Source of the DNA: Streptomyces flaveolus
Lineage (GTDB): Bacteria; Actinomycetota; Actinomycetes; Streptomycetales; Streptomycetaceae
Length of the DNA: 64,000 nt
Reading direction: 5' to 3'
Assembly (NCBI RefSeq): GCF_014648815.1
Contig: NZ_BMRV01000002.1
Location: 434,001-498,000, forward strand
Below are positions 1-7,542 of this stretch, piece by piece. Below the pieces are notes generated by a model, which saw only the letters and a program-made list of their open reading frames with translations, had not been told where the DNA came from and searched no databases. Numbering within the stretch: the stretch's first letter is position 1; every line of letters starts with the position of its first letter. Position numbers and translations under genes: made by a program.

Positions 1-264
1 GTTGAGGCGTACGAGGTGGGTGTGGGCGATCTCGCGGACGTCCAGGTTCTCCATCGCCTCCTGGGCGAGGGCGATGAGCCGGGCGCCGAGGCGGTAGCGC
101 TGGTCGGACTGGCGGTAGACGAAGCCGTGCTCGTGCAGGGTGCGCAGCAGGCGCAGGGCGGTGGACTTGTGCACGCCGAGCCGGTCGGCGACCTTGCCCA
201 GGTCGGCGGGTCCCTCGGCGAGCAGCGGCAGGATGCTGAGCGCGCGGTCGACGGTCTGGCTCAT
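1..264 (-). CDS. IclR-family transcriptional regulator (N-terminal part; cut by window edge)
   Basis: Only the first 88 residues lie in the window. They form the IclR winged helix, with the helix-turn-helix at about residues 21-50 (DLGKVADRLGVHKSTALRLL). The effector-binding C-terminal domain is off the left end. The ATG overlaps the TGA of the upstream sugar kinase by four bases (ATGA), so the two are co-transcribed and translationally coupled. IclR regulators usually control adjacent catabolic genes. The likely targets here are its own operon and the divergent deaminase/deacylase operon. The inducer is not visible; a sugar acid would fit the context. Confidence 0.9.
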   Translation of the reverse strand, partial: MSQTVDRALSILPLLAEGPADLGKVADRLGVHKSTALRLLRTLHEHGFVYRQSDQRYRLGARLIALAQEAMENLDVREIAHTHLVRLN

Positions 265-1298
265 GGTGTGCGTACCTCCTCGTCGGCCCCTTCGTCGGCC
301 TGTGTCCAGCCGGGGCCGAGTCGCAGTCTCCCCCACGCGTCGTCGTCGAGGGCGGCCAGGCGGTCGGCGTGGTGACGGGCGGGGGGTGTGGCGAGGTCGC
401 CGGGGGCGGTGAGGGCGGCGGCGGCCATCAGGTGGCCGTGGCGCAGGCGCTCGCGCACGGGCAGGTGGCGCAGGGTGGCGGAGAGGAACCCGGCGGCGAA
501 GGCGTCGCCCGCGCCGACGGCGGCGACGACGTCGACGTGCAGGGCGGGGACGGAGGTGACGTGCTCCCCGTGGAAGGCGGTGGCGCCGGTCGCGCCCTGC
601 TTGACGACGAGCAGCTCCGGTTCGGGCAGCGCGGCGCGCACGGCCTCGGGGCCGCCGAGTCCCCAGGCCTCGTCCTCGCCGACGAACACGAGGTCGGCGC
701 CGCGCGCCAGCTCCAGCAGCACGGCCGGGCCGTCGCCGTCCCGCCACAGTCCGGGGCGGTGGTTGACGTCGAAGGAGACCAGGGGACGGCCGGGGCGGCG
801 GGTGGTCAGTTCGCGCATCAGGCCGAGGCAGTCGGCGGAGAGCGCGGCGGTGATGCCGGACAGGTGGAGGACGCGTCCGGAGCGGATCGCGTCGAGGTCC
901 AGGGTGGCGGCCGACATCGCGGAGGCCGCGGAGCCGGCGCGGTAGTAGGCCACCTCGTGCGCGTCGGTGGCGCGGTCCCCGGCGGTGCGGAAGTAGATGC
1001 CGGTCGGCCGGCCCGGGTCGCGGCGGACGGCGCGGACGTCGACGCCGTACCCGCCGATCGCCTCGACCAGGTGGTCGCCGAAGCCGTCGGCGCCGACCGC
1101 GCTGACCCAGCGGGCGGTGTGTCCGGCCGCGGCGAGCACGCAGGCCACGTTGGACTCGGCGCCGCCGATGGCGCGGTCGAAGGAGGGCACGTCGGCGAGG
1201 CGTCCGGGGCGGGAGGGCAGGAAGGTGACCATGGACTCGCCGAGCGCGACGACGTCCACGACGTCGGGGGTGGTGCTGGTGGGGCCGTCGGCGGTCAC
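261..1298 (-). CDS. PfkB-family sugar kinase, 2-keto-3-deoxygluconate kinase type
   Basis: This 345-residue protein has both ribokinase/PfkB signatures. The N-terminal GGAESNVA motif follows a VALGESM start, and the anion-hole motif GAGDAFAAGF has its catalytic Asp at about residue 265. The stretch YYRAGSAAS near residue 120 resembles the KDG-binding segment of KdgK enzymes, which phosphorylate 2-keto-3-deoxygluconate to KDPG. The start is GTG, preceded by AAGGAG. It overlaps the IclR gene downstream and is divergent from the deaminase/deacylase operon. The substrate is inferred from motif and context; another PfkB specificity is possible. Confidence 0.85.
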   Translation of the reverse strand: MTADGPTSTTPDVVDVVALGESMVTFLPSRPGRLADVPSFDRAIGGAESNVACVLAAAGHTARWVSAVGADGFGDHLVEAIGGYGVDVRAVRRDPGRPTGIYFRTAGDRATDAHEVAYYRAGSAASAMSAATLDLDAIRSGRVLHLSGITAALSADCLGLMRELTTRRPGRPLVSFDVNHRPGLWRDGDGPAVLLELARGADLVFVGEDEAWGLGGPEAVRAALPEPELLVVKQGATGATAFHGEHVTSVPALHVDVVAAVGAGDAFAAGFLSATLRHLPVRERLRHGHLMAAAALTAPGDLATPPARHHADRLAALDDDAWGRLRLGPGWTQADEGADEEVRTP

Positions 1299-1338
1299 GA
1301 TGGTGGGGCTCCTTGTCCTGTCGCGGGCGGAGGCTCCG

Positions 1339-1367
1339 TTGACCCCGCGTTGGCCGAGATGTTAGAC
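1339..1367 (+). promoter_or_regulatory. candidate promoter of the deaminase-deacylase operon
   Basis: TTGACC at 1339-1344 and TTAGAC at 1362-1367 are 17 bases apart, a plausible -35/-10 pair pointing to the gene at 1432. The -10 match is only fair. The operator-like repeats at 1385-1410 lie just downstream, where a repressor would block elongation. Confidence 0.4.
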
Positions 1368-1384
1368 AGCAGTGAGCGATATAC

Positions 1385-1410
1385 GCAACGGTTGTTGCAG
1401 AGGATGCAAC
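1385..1410. promoter_or_regulatory. triple half-site operator, probably for the IclR regulator
   Basis: Three evenly arranged half-sites read GCAAC (1385-1389), GTTGC (1394-1398) and GCAAC (1406-1410). They form two overlapping inverted repeats with spacers of 4 and 7 bases. They lie between the two divergent transcription units, of which the kinase unit includes the IclR gene. Assignment to that regulator is by position only. Confidence 0.55.
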
Positions 1411-1431
1411 GACCCACCTCAGGGAGGCTCC

Positions 1432-2721
1432 ATGGCCCTCGACACCGGCACCGAAGCCCTCGCCCGCCTGGCCGAGGAGCACGTCGACCACCGCTTCAAG
1501 GGCCTCCCGCCGGACGCCGCGGGCCTGACCGTCGCCGAACTGGCCGCCCAGCGCCGCAACCTCTTCACCGGCGGCTTCACCACCCCCGTGCTGGCCCTCT
1601 CCGCCGAGCGCCTGGAGCACAACCTGAAGCTGATGGAGACGTACGCCGCCCGGCACGGGCTCGCGTTCGCCCCGCACGGCAAGACCTCGATGGCCCCCCA
1701 GCTCTTCCACCGGCAGATCGAGCACGGCGCCTGGGGCATCACACTCGCCGTGCCGCACCAGGTGTGGGTGGCCCGCGCCTTCGGCATCGGGCGGATCTTC
1801 CTGGCCAACGAGCTGGTCGACGCCTCCGCCCTGCGCCGGATCGCCGCGGAGCTGGACGCCGACCCGGACTTCCGCTTCGTCTGCTACGTCGACTCCGTCC
1901 CCGGCGTACGGCTGATGGACGCGGCACTGGCCGACGCGGGGGCCTCCCGCCCGCTGGACGTCGTGGTCGAGCTGGCCGCCGGTGAGGGCGCCCGGACCGG
2001 GGTGCGCACGGAGGCGGAGTGCGCGGCGGTCGCCGACGCGGTGGCCGCCGCACCGACGCTGCGGCTGGCCGGTGTCGCCGGGTACGAGGGCGAGGTGCCG
2101 GACGCCGACCCGGAAAAGGTGCACGCCTGGCTGCGGCGGCTGGTCGCCCTGGCCGTGGACTTCGACAAGGCCGGGCGGTTCGCCGGGCTGGACGAGATCG
2201 TGCTCAGCGCGGGCGGCAGCGCCTGGTTCGACGCCGTGGCCGACGTGTTCGCCGAGGTCCCGGACCTCTCCCTGCCCGTGCTGAAGCTGCTGCGCTCGGG
2301 CGCCTACGTCTCGCACGACGACGGGCACTACCGCGAGCTGACCCCCTTCAACCGCGTCCCCGCCGAGGGCGCCCTGGAGCCCGCGTTCCGCCTGTGGAGC
2401 CAGGTCGTCTCCCGCCCCGCTCCCGAGCAGGCCTTCACCAACGCCGGCAAGCGGGACGCGGCCTACGACCTCCACCTGCCCTTCGCCCAGGTGGTCCGCC
2501 CCGCGTCCGGCGGCCCCGAGCGTGGGGCGGACGGTGTCACGGTGACGGGCCTGTCCGACCAGCACGCCTGGCTGCGCACCGCTCCGGACGCGGACCTGGA
2601 GGTCGGCGACTGGGTCGGCCTGGGCCTGTCCCACCCGTGCACGTCCTTCGACAAGTGGCAGCTGATCCCCGTCGCGGAGGCCGACGGGACGGTCGTCGAC
2701 TACATCCGCACGTTCTTCTAG
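1432..2721 (+). CDS. fold-type III PLP amino acid deaminase (D-serine dehydratase/D-glucosaminate deaminase-like)
   Basis: This 429-residue enzyme has an alanine-racemase-type N-terminal barrel, with the PLP lysine in HGKT at about Lys84. The C-terminal D-serine-dehydratase-like domain ends with a metal-site pattern HPCTSFDKW (about His401, Cys403). Such enzymes deaminate D-configured hydroxy amino acids to 2-keto acids. The ATG at 1432 has the ribosome site AGGGAGG and is preferred to an in-frame GTG at 1372, which lies upstream of the operator repeats. The deacylase gene follows 11 bases later. Next to a deacylase and a KDG-type kinase, D-glucosaminate is a better guess for the substrate than D-serine, but this is inference. 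Confidence 0.85.
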   Translation: MALDTGTEALARLAEEHVDHRFKGLPPDAAGLTVAELAAQRRNLFTGGFTTPVLALSAERLEHNLKLMETYAARHGLAFAPHGKTSMAPQLFHRQIEHGAWGITLAVPHQVWVARAFGIGRIFLANELVDASALRRIAAELDADPDFRFVCYVDSVPGVRLMDAALADAGASRPLDVVVELAAGEGARTGVRTEAECAAVADAVAAAPTLRLAGVAGYEGEVPDADPEKVHAWLRRLVALAVDFDKAGRFAGLDEIVLSAGGSAWFDAVADVFAEVPDLSLPVLKLLRSGAYVSHDDGHYRELTPFNRVPAEGALEPAFRLWSQVVSRPAPEQAFTNAGKRDAAYDLHLPFAQVVRPASGGPERGADGVTVTGLSDQHAWLRTAPDADLEVGDWVGLGLSHPCTSFDKWQLIPVAEADGTVVDYIRTFF

Positions 2722-2732
2722 AGGAGGCCCTG

Positions 2733-4343
2733 GTGGAAGAGCTGGTCATCCGGGACGCCGAGGTCGTCGACGGCACCGGTGAGCCCTCGTACCGCGCCGA
2801 CGTGGTCGTCGACGGCGGCCGCATCGTGTCGATCGTCAAGGAGGCGGCGTCCGCCGGCTGCCAGCGCCCCCGGGCCCGCCGCGAGCTGGACGCCGAGGGT
2901 CTGGTCCTGGCCCCCGGCTTCATCGACATGCACGCCCACAGCGACCTGGCCCTGCTGCGCGACCCCGACCACAGCGCGAAGGCCGCCCAGGGCGTCACCC
3001 TGGAGGTCCTCGGGCAGGACGGGCTGTCGTACGCGCCGGTCGACGACCGCACCCTCGGCGAGGTGCGCCGCGCCATCGCCGGGTGGAACGGTCCCGGCGA
3101 CGACATCGACTTCGACTGGCGGTCGGTCGGCGAGTACCTGGACCGCCTCGACCGGGGCATCGCCGTCAACGCCGCCTACCTGATCCCGCAGGGCACGGTC
3201 CGCGCCCTCGCGGTCGGCTGGGAGGACCGGGAGGCGACACCGGCCGAGCTGGAGCGGATGCGCCGGCTGGTCGCCGAGGGCATGGAACAGGGCGCGGTCG
3301 GCATGTCGTCCGGGCTGACCTACACGCCGGGCATGTACGCCGAGGACGCCGAGCTGACCGAGCTGTGCCGGGTGGTGGCGTCGTACGGCGGCTACTACTG
3401 CCCGCACCACCGCTCCTACGGCGCCGGGGCGCTCCAGGCGTACGAGGAGATGGTGGAGCTGACCCGGGAGGCGGGCTGTCCGCTGCACCTGGCGCACGCC
3501 ACCATGAACTTCGGCGTGAACAAGGGCCGGGCGCCCGAGCTGCTGACGCTGCTGGACGACGCGCTGGCCGCCGGCGCCGACATCACGCTCGACACCTACC
3601 CGTACACCCCCGGCTGCACCACGCTCGTGGCGCTGCTGCCGAGCTGGGCGAGCGAGGGCGGCCCGGAGCAGATCCTGAAGCGGCTGGCGGACGACGAGAC
3701 CGCCGAGCGCATCCGGCACCACATGGAGCGGATCGGCTCCGACGGCTGCCACGGCGTGCCCGTGGAGTGGGAGACCATCGAGATCTCCGGCGTGAGCGAC
3801 CCGGCCCTCGCTGAGTACGTCGGCCGGACGGTCCTGGAGTCGGCCGGGCTGCGCGGCGAGACCCCGTGGACGGTCGCCCGGCGGCTGCTGCTGGCCGACC
3901 GGCTGGCCCCGACGATCCTCCAGCACGTCGGCCACGAGGAGAACGTCCGGGCGATCATGCGCCACCGCGTCCACACCGGCGGCTCGGACGGCATCCTCCA
4001 GGGCAGCAAGCCGCACCCGCGCGCCTACGGCACCTTCCCGCACTACCTCGGCCACTACGTGCGGGAGCTGGGCGTGCTGTCTCTGGAGGAGTGCGTGGCC
4101 CATCTCACCGCCCGCCCGGCGACCCGGCTGCGGCTGCCGGACCGGGGCAGGATCCGCGAGGGGTACCGGGCCGACCTGGTCCTCTTCGACCCGGCGACGG
4201 TCGCGGCCGGCAGCACGTACGAGGAGCCGCGCCGGCTTCCGACGGGCATCCCGTACGTGCTGGTCGACGGACGGTTCGTGATGGAGGACGGGCGCCGGAC
4301 GGACGTCCTGGCCGGACGGTCGGTCCGCCGGAGCCCGCGCTGA
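2733..4343 (+). CDS. N-acyl-D-amino-acid deacylase (D-aminoacylase family)
   Basis: This 536-residue amidohydrolase has the metal motif DMHAHSDLALL (His67, His69), a mid-protein HHRSYG, HLAHATMNFG, and the late catalytic motif HTGGSDGI (Asp about 419). The family removes acyl groups from N-acyl-D-amino acids and related N-acetylated sugar acids, using one or two zinc ions. The GTG start lies 5 bases after GAGGAGG, which overlaps the stop codon of the deaminase gene, so the pair is coupled. Its TGA directly abuts the TAG of the convergent protease gene with no spacer. No signal peptide is seen, so it acts in the cytoplasm. Confidence 0.88.
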   Translation: MEELVIRDAEVVDGTGEPSYRADVVVDGGRIVSIVKEAASAGCQRPRARRELDAEGLVLAPGFIDMHAHSDLALLRDPDHSAKAAQGVTLEVLGQDGLSYAPVDDRTLGEVRRAIAGWNGPGDDIDFDWRSVGEYLDRLDRGIAVNAAYLIPQGTVRALAVGWEDREATPAELERMRRLVAEGMEQGAVGMSSGLTYTPGMYAEDAELTELCRVVASYGGYYCPHHRSYGAGALQAYEEMVELTREAGCPLHLAHATMNFGVNKGRAPELLTLLDDALAAGADITLDTYPYTPGCTTLVALLPSWASEGGPEQILKRLADDETAERIRHHMERIGSDGCHGVPVEWETIEISGVSDPALAEYVGRTVLESAGLRGETPWTVARRLLLADRLAPTILQHVGHEENVRAIMRHRVHTGGSDGILQGSKPHPRAYGTFPHYLGHYVRELGVLSLEECVAHLTARPATRLRLPDRGRIREGYRADLVLFDPATVAAGSTYEEPRRLPTGIPYVLVDGRFVMEDGRRTDVLAGRSVRRSPR

Positions 4344-5207
4344 CTACGGCTTGGGCAGGACGCAGCCGCTGCGGCCGAGGTCGAGCTTGCTGTCGAGGCC
4401 GAAGCAGGCCGGGATCTGGTAGGTCTGCTGGCCGTAGTTGATGCCCTTGCGGACCGTGACCGTGCCGTTCTCGGAGACCTCGCAGGGGTTGTTGTCGGTG
4501 CAGCGTCCACCGTCCTCGTTGCCGGTGTTGTTGACGGCCACGACCTTGCCCGTGGCGTTGTCGACGACGGGCGAGCCGGAGGTGCCGCCGATGGTCCGGC
4601 AGGCGGAGGTGTAGCGGACCGAGTCCTTCCAGGTCCACTCCCCCTCCTTCAGCCGGTAGGCGAACCCGTCGATGCTGCAGGCGTAGGTCCGCTTCCAGTA
4701 GCCGGAGACGACGGTGATCGCGGTGCCGGCCGACGGGTGGGTGTCGTTGAGGGTGAGCGGGCTGATCCCGTAGGTGCCGCGGATCTGGGCGTACGTGCTG
4801 GTGAGCTGGTACAGCGAGACGTCCGTGTCGGTCATCGTCGCGTAGGCGATCTTGCTGGCACGCAGGGTGCCGACTCGGGTGCCGGAGGCGTTGAGCAGCC
4901 CGAAGGTCCGGCTGGAGGGCTGGTCCACGACGACCTCGCCGGCCGCCGGGAAGCCGGTCTCCAGGCAGTGGCCGTTGGACATGACCAGCGCCGGGTCGTC
5001 GTCCTCGGAGGCGGGCAGGCGGACGACGGAGCCGGAGCAGTTGCTGAGCGCGACGGTGCCGGCGAAGGTCACGGCGCGGACGGCGGGAGCCGCGGGTGAC
5101 GCGGGAGCCGTACGGGACGTGGGAGCCGCGGGTGACGCGACCGCCGGGGCCACGCCCACCCCGGTGACGGCCAGGGTGGCGAGCGCGGCAAGGAGAGGCT
5201 TGTTCAT
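4344..5207 (-). CDS. secreted trypsin-like serine protease (S1 family)
   Basis: The 287-residue precursor begins with a typical Sec signal peptide (MNKPLLAALATLAVTGVGVA, cleavage near ASP/AAP) and an alanine/proline-rich pro-segment. The catalytic triad is readable: His in SNGHCLETG, Asp in MTDTDVSLYQL, and Ser in GGTSGSPVVD. Several cysteines suggest disulfides in the mature exported enzyme. The start is chosen for the signal peptide and the upstream GAGGGGAC. It is monocistronic and convergent with the deacylase gene. The substrate is unknown. Confidence 0.85.
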   Translation of the reverse strand: MNKPLLAALATLAVTGVGVAPAVASPAAPTSRTAPASPAAPAVRAVTFAGTVALSNCSGSVVRLPASEDDDPALVMSNGHCLETGFPAAGEVVVDQPSSRTFGLLNASGTRVGTLRASKIAYATMTDTDVSLYQLTSTYAQIRGTYGISPLTLNDTHPSAGTAITVVSGYWKRTYACSIDGFAYRLKEGEWTWKDSVRYTSACRTIGGTSGSPVVDNATGKVVAVNNTGNEDGGRCTDNNPCEVSENGTVTVRKGINYGQQTYQIPACFGLDSKLDLGRSGCVLPKP

Positions 5208-5443
5208 GTGGGGGTCCCCTCTATGGAGGGCACCGGCCGGAGGTCTTCCGGGCGGCGCCCTGATTGTCATGCGCATTGTCATGATGGAGAGGGGGTGCGG
5301 ACAAGGAGCGGTATCCGGCCGCGAGTTGGCGCGATCCGGTCCACCGGGCACGGCCGAGGACGGCGGCAGCCACCCGGGGCCGCGCGTCTCACGTGGTGGA
5401 AAACACGACCCGGGGGCCGTAACCGGGTCGTAAGCTCGCGGAC

Positions 5444-6655
5444 ATGCAGGTGATCCAGTCGACCAAGCTCGCCAACGTCTGTTACGAGATCCGGGGCCCG
5501 GTGCTCGAGGAGGCGATGCGGCTGGAGGCGGCCGGTCACCGCATCCTGAAGCTGAACACGGGCAACCCGGCGGCCTTCGGCTTCGAGTGCCCGCCCGAGA
5601 TCCTGGAGGACATCCTCCGCAACGTCTCGACGGCACACGGCTACGGCGATGCGAAGGGCCTGCTGGCCGCACGCCGGGCGGTCGTCATGCACAACCAGAC
5701 CCTCGGCATCGAGACGGACGTCGAGCACGTCTTCATCGGCAACGGCGTCTCCGAGCTGATCGTGATGGCCATGCAGGGCCTGCTGGAAGACGGCGACGAG
5801 GTCCTCGTCCCGGCGCCGGACTACCCCCTGTGGACGGCCGCCGTCTCCCTGTCCGGCGGCACGGCGGTGCACTACCGCTGCGACGAGCAGTCCGACTGGA
5901 TGCCGGACCTCGCGGACGTGGAGCGCAAGGTCACCGACCGCACCAAGGCCATCGTCATCATCAACCCGAACAACCCGACGGGTGCGGTGTACGACAAGGA
6001 GATGCTGCGCGGGCTGACCGACATCGCGCGCCGGCACAACCTGCTGGTCTGCTCCGACGAGATCTACGACAAGATCCTCTACGACGACGCGGTGCACACC
6101 CCGACGGCCGCGATCGCCCCGGACCTGCTCACCCTGACCTTCAACGGCATGTCGAAGGCGTACCGGGTGGCCGGCTACCGGGTCGGCTGGATGTCCGTCT
6201 CCGGACCGCGCGCGCACGCCGAGTCGTACATCGAGGGCCTGACGATCCTGGCGAACATGCGCCTGTGCGCCAACATGCCGGGCCAGCACGGCGTGGTCGC
6301 CGCGCTCAGCGGGCGGCAGACGATCAAGGACCTGGTGCTGCCGGGCGGCCGGCTGCGCGAGCAGCGCGACGCCGCGCACGAGGCGCTGACCAGCATCCCG
6401 GGCGTGACCTGCGTGAAGCCGAAGGGGGCGCTGTACCTCTTCCCGCGCCTCGACCCCAAGGTCTTCAAGATCAAGGACGACCGGCGGATGGTCCTGGACC
6501 TGCTGCGCCAGGAGAAGATCATGGTCGTCCAGGGCACCGGCTTCAACTGGCCCGAGCCCGACCACTTCCGTGTGGTGACCCTGCCGACGGCCGGTGACCT
6601 GCGCGAGGCGGTGGGCCGGATCGGGAACTTCCTGGACGGCTACGGACAACCCTGA
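5444..6655 (+). CDS. class I/II PLP aminotransferase (alanine aminotransferase-like)
   Basis: This is a 403-residue fold-type I aminotransferase. The PLP lysine is in NGMSKAYRVAGYRVGW (Lys238), and the Asn of NPNNPTGAVY and the Asp/Tyr of CSDEIYDK are present. The N-terminus (STKLANVCYEIRGPV) is like AlaA/AlaT enzymes, which interconvert pyruvate and alanine using glutamate. The length is normal. It is a single gene with no clear Shine-Dalgarno sequence before the ATG. Substrate preference is inferred from overall similarity. Confidence 0.85.
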   Translation: MQVIQSTKLANVCYEIRGPVLEEAMRLEAAGHRILKLNTGNPAAFGFECPPEILEDILRNVSTAHGYGDAKGLLAARRAVVMHNQTLGIETDVEHVFIGNGVSELIVMAMQGLLEDGDEVLVPAPDYPLWTAAVSLSGGTAVHYRCDEQSDWMPDLADVERKVTDRTKAIVIINPNNPTGAVYDKEMLRGLTDIARRHNLLVCSDEIYDKILYDDAVHTPTAAIAPDLLTLTFNGMSKAYRVAGYRVGWMSVSGPRAHAESYIEGLTILANMRLCANMPGQHGVVAALSGRQTIKDLVLPGGRLREQRDAAHEALTSIPGVTCVKPKGALYLFPRLDPKVFKIKDDRRMVLDLLRQEKIMVVQGTGFNWPEPDHFRVVTLPTAGDLREAVGRIGNFLDGYGQP

Positions 6656-6680
6656 GCCAAATCCCGACGCCTCTCAACTT

Positions 6681-6702
6681 TAGATTGAATCCAATGTAGG
6701 AT
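6681..6702 (+). promoter_or_regulatory. TAGGAT -10 element overlapped by an 18-bp near-palindrome
   Basis: TAGGAT at 6697-6702 matches the Streptomyces -10 consensus. The 18 bases at 6681-6698 form an imperfect palindrome (core ATTGAATCCAAT) covering the spacer and the first bases of the -10, as expected for a repressor site. It is AT-rich compared with its surroundings. No good -35 is visible. Confidence 0.5.
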
Positions 6703-6732
6703 GGTTTCCTGAAGCACTCAGGAGGCCGTCCC

Positions 6733-7155
6733 ATGTACGAACCGATCCGCAGCAAGTCGGTCCACAGCACGGTGGCCGGCAGCACCTCGGACTTCCCCCA
6801 CCGGTCCCGTGAGGAGGAGCTGGACATCCAGCTCGCGGGTCATCTCGCGGCCCTGCTCGCCGCCACGGACGAGCTGCGCGCCCTGGACCCCTCCGACGAA
6901 CTGGACACGGCGGCCGCCCGGCTCGCGGAGCAGGTCGCCCGGCTGCGGGGAGGTCACGCGCCGGCCCGTGTGCCGGTGACCGCCGCGCCGCCCGCGCCGC
7001 ACCTGGCGGCACTGCACCGCAGGGCGCACACCCTGGCGAGCCGCGCCCTGGTGGTGGCCGCCTCCCGCGCCGACACGGCGGTCGCGATCCTGACCGCCGA
7101 GCGCATGGACGCCCACGCCGCGGCCCTGGAGCCGCGCGAACTGGCGTCCCACTGA
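6733..7155 (+). CDS. hypothetical alanine-rich helical protein, 140 aa
   Basis: I do not recognise a family. The protein is soluble, has no signal peptide or membrane segment, and after about residue 27 is nearly all predicted helix, with heptad-like runs (EEELDIQLAGHLAALLAAT and LASRALVVAASRADTAVAIL). AGGAGG lies 8 bases before the ATG. A TAGGAT -10 covered by a palindrome lies upstream and a perfect 13-bp hairpin follows, so it is a regulated single-gene unit. Confidence 0.7.
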   Translation: MYEPIRSKSVHSTVAGSTSDFPHRSREEELDIQLAGHLAALLAATDELRALDPSDELDTAAARLAEQVARLRGGHAPARVPVTAAPPAPHLAALHRRAHTLASRALVVAASRADTAVAILTAERMDAHAAALEPRELASH

Positions 7156-7181
7156 GCCCTCACCGGGCTCCCTCCGACGGC

Positions 7182-7219
7182 CCCGGTCCGCGCGCACCCG
7201 CAGCGACGCGCGGACCGGG
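7182..7219 (+). terminator. GC-rich hairpin terminator after the 140-aa gene
   Basis: A perfect 13-bp stem (7182-7194 with 7207-7219, arm CCCGGTCCGCGCG) encloses a 12-base loop. There is no T-tract, as is common in Streptomyces. Confidence 0.75.
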
Positions 7220-7260
7220 TGCCATTCACTGCGTGGCTCGGGCGGGTCGCGGCGGCGCCG

Positions 7261-7331
7261 TGGGGGTGTTTGTGCGTCGGCGGCTTTCGGTCGTGTGTGG
7301 TTGGTCGCGCAGTTCCCCGCGCCCCTTCGGG
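7261..7331. repeat. dispersed Streptomyces intergenic repeat (copy 1)
   Basis: This stretch contains ggtcgtgtgtggttggtcgc followed by GCAGTTCCCCGCGCCCCTTC, which I recognise as an element scattered between genes in many Streptomyces genomes. It sits in the gap at 7156-7542, which also holds hairpins on either side and no gene. A related copy is at 59068-59136. Confidence 0.6.
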
Positions 7332-7377
7332 ACGCGTCAGCCACCGGCGTCTCATGGTGAGGCCAAGGAATGTCGAA

Positions 7378-7418
7378 GGGCCGGGTCCGTCGCACGCCGT
7401 TGTGCGGGGACCCGGCCC
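7378..7418. terminator. hairpin between the 140-aa gene and pckG
   Basis: An 11-bp perfect stem (7378-7388 with 7408-7418, arm GGGCCGGGTCC) is extended by an inner CGCAC/GTGCG pairing. A second, looser hairpin pairs 7476-7484 with 7521-7529. One or both probably terminate pckG, which ends at 7543 on the minus strand. Confidence 0.55.
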
Positions 7419-7542
7419 GAGCGGGGTCTCTCCGTGCTCCGGGACATCGAGCTACTGGAGCGTGAGGAGACCCCTCGCGGCCGGCCTTCGTGACGACTTC
7501 GCGGGTCAGGGCTAGCCGGACCGGCCGCGGAACCAGGGGGGA

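Noticed and set aside
2019..2732. Extended N-terminus of the deacylase reading through the deaminase gene.
   Set aside because: It is an out-of-frame Arg/Gly-rich shadow; the GTG at 2733 follows a strong ribosome site and begins the normal family N-terminus.
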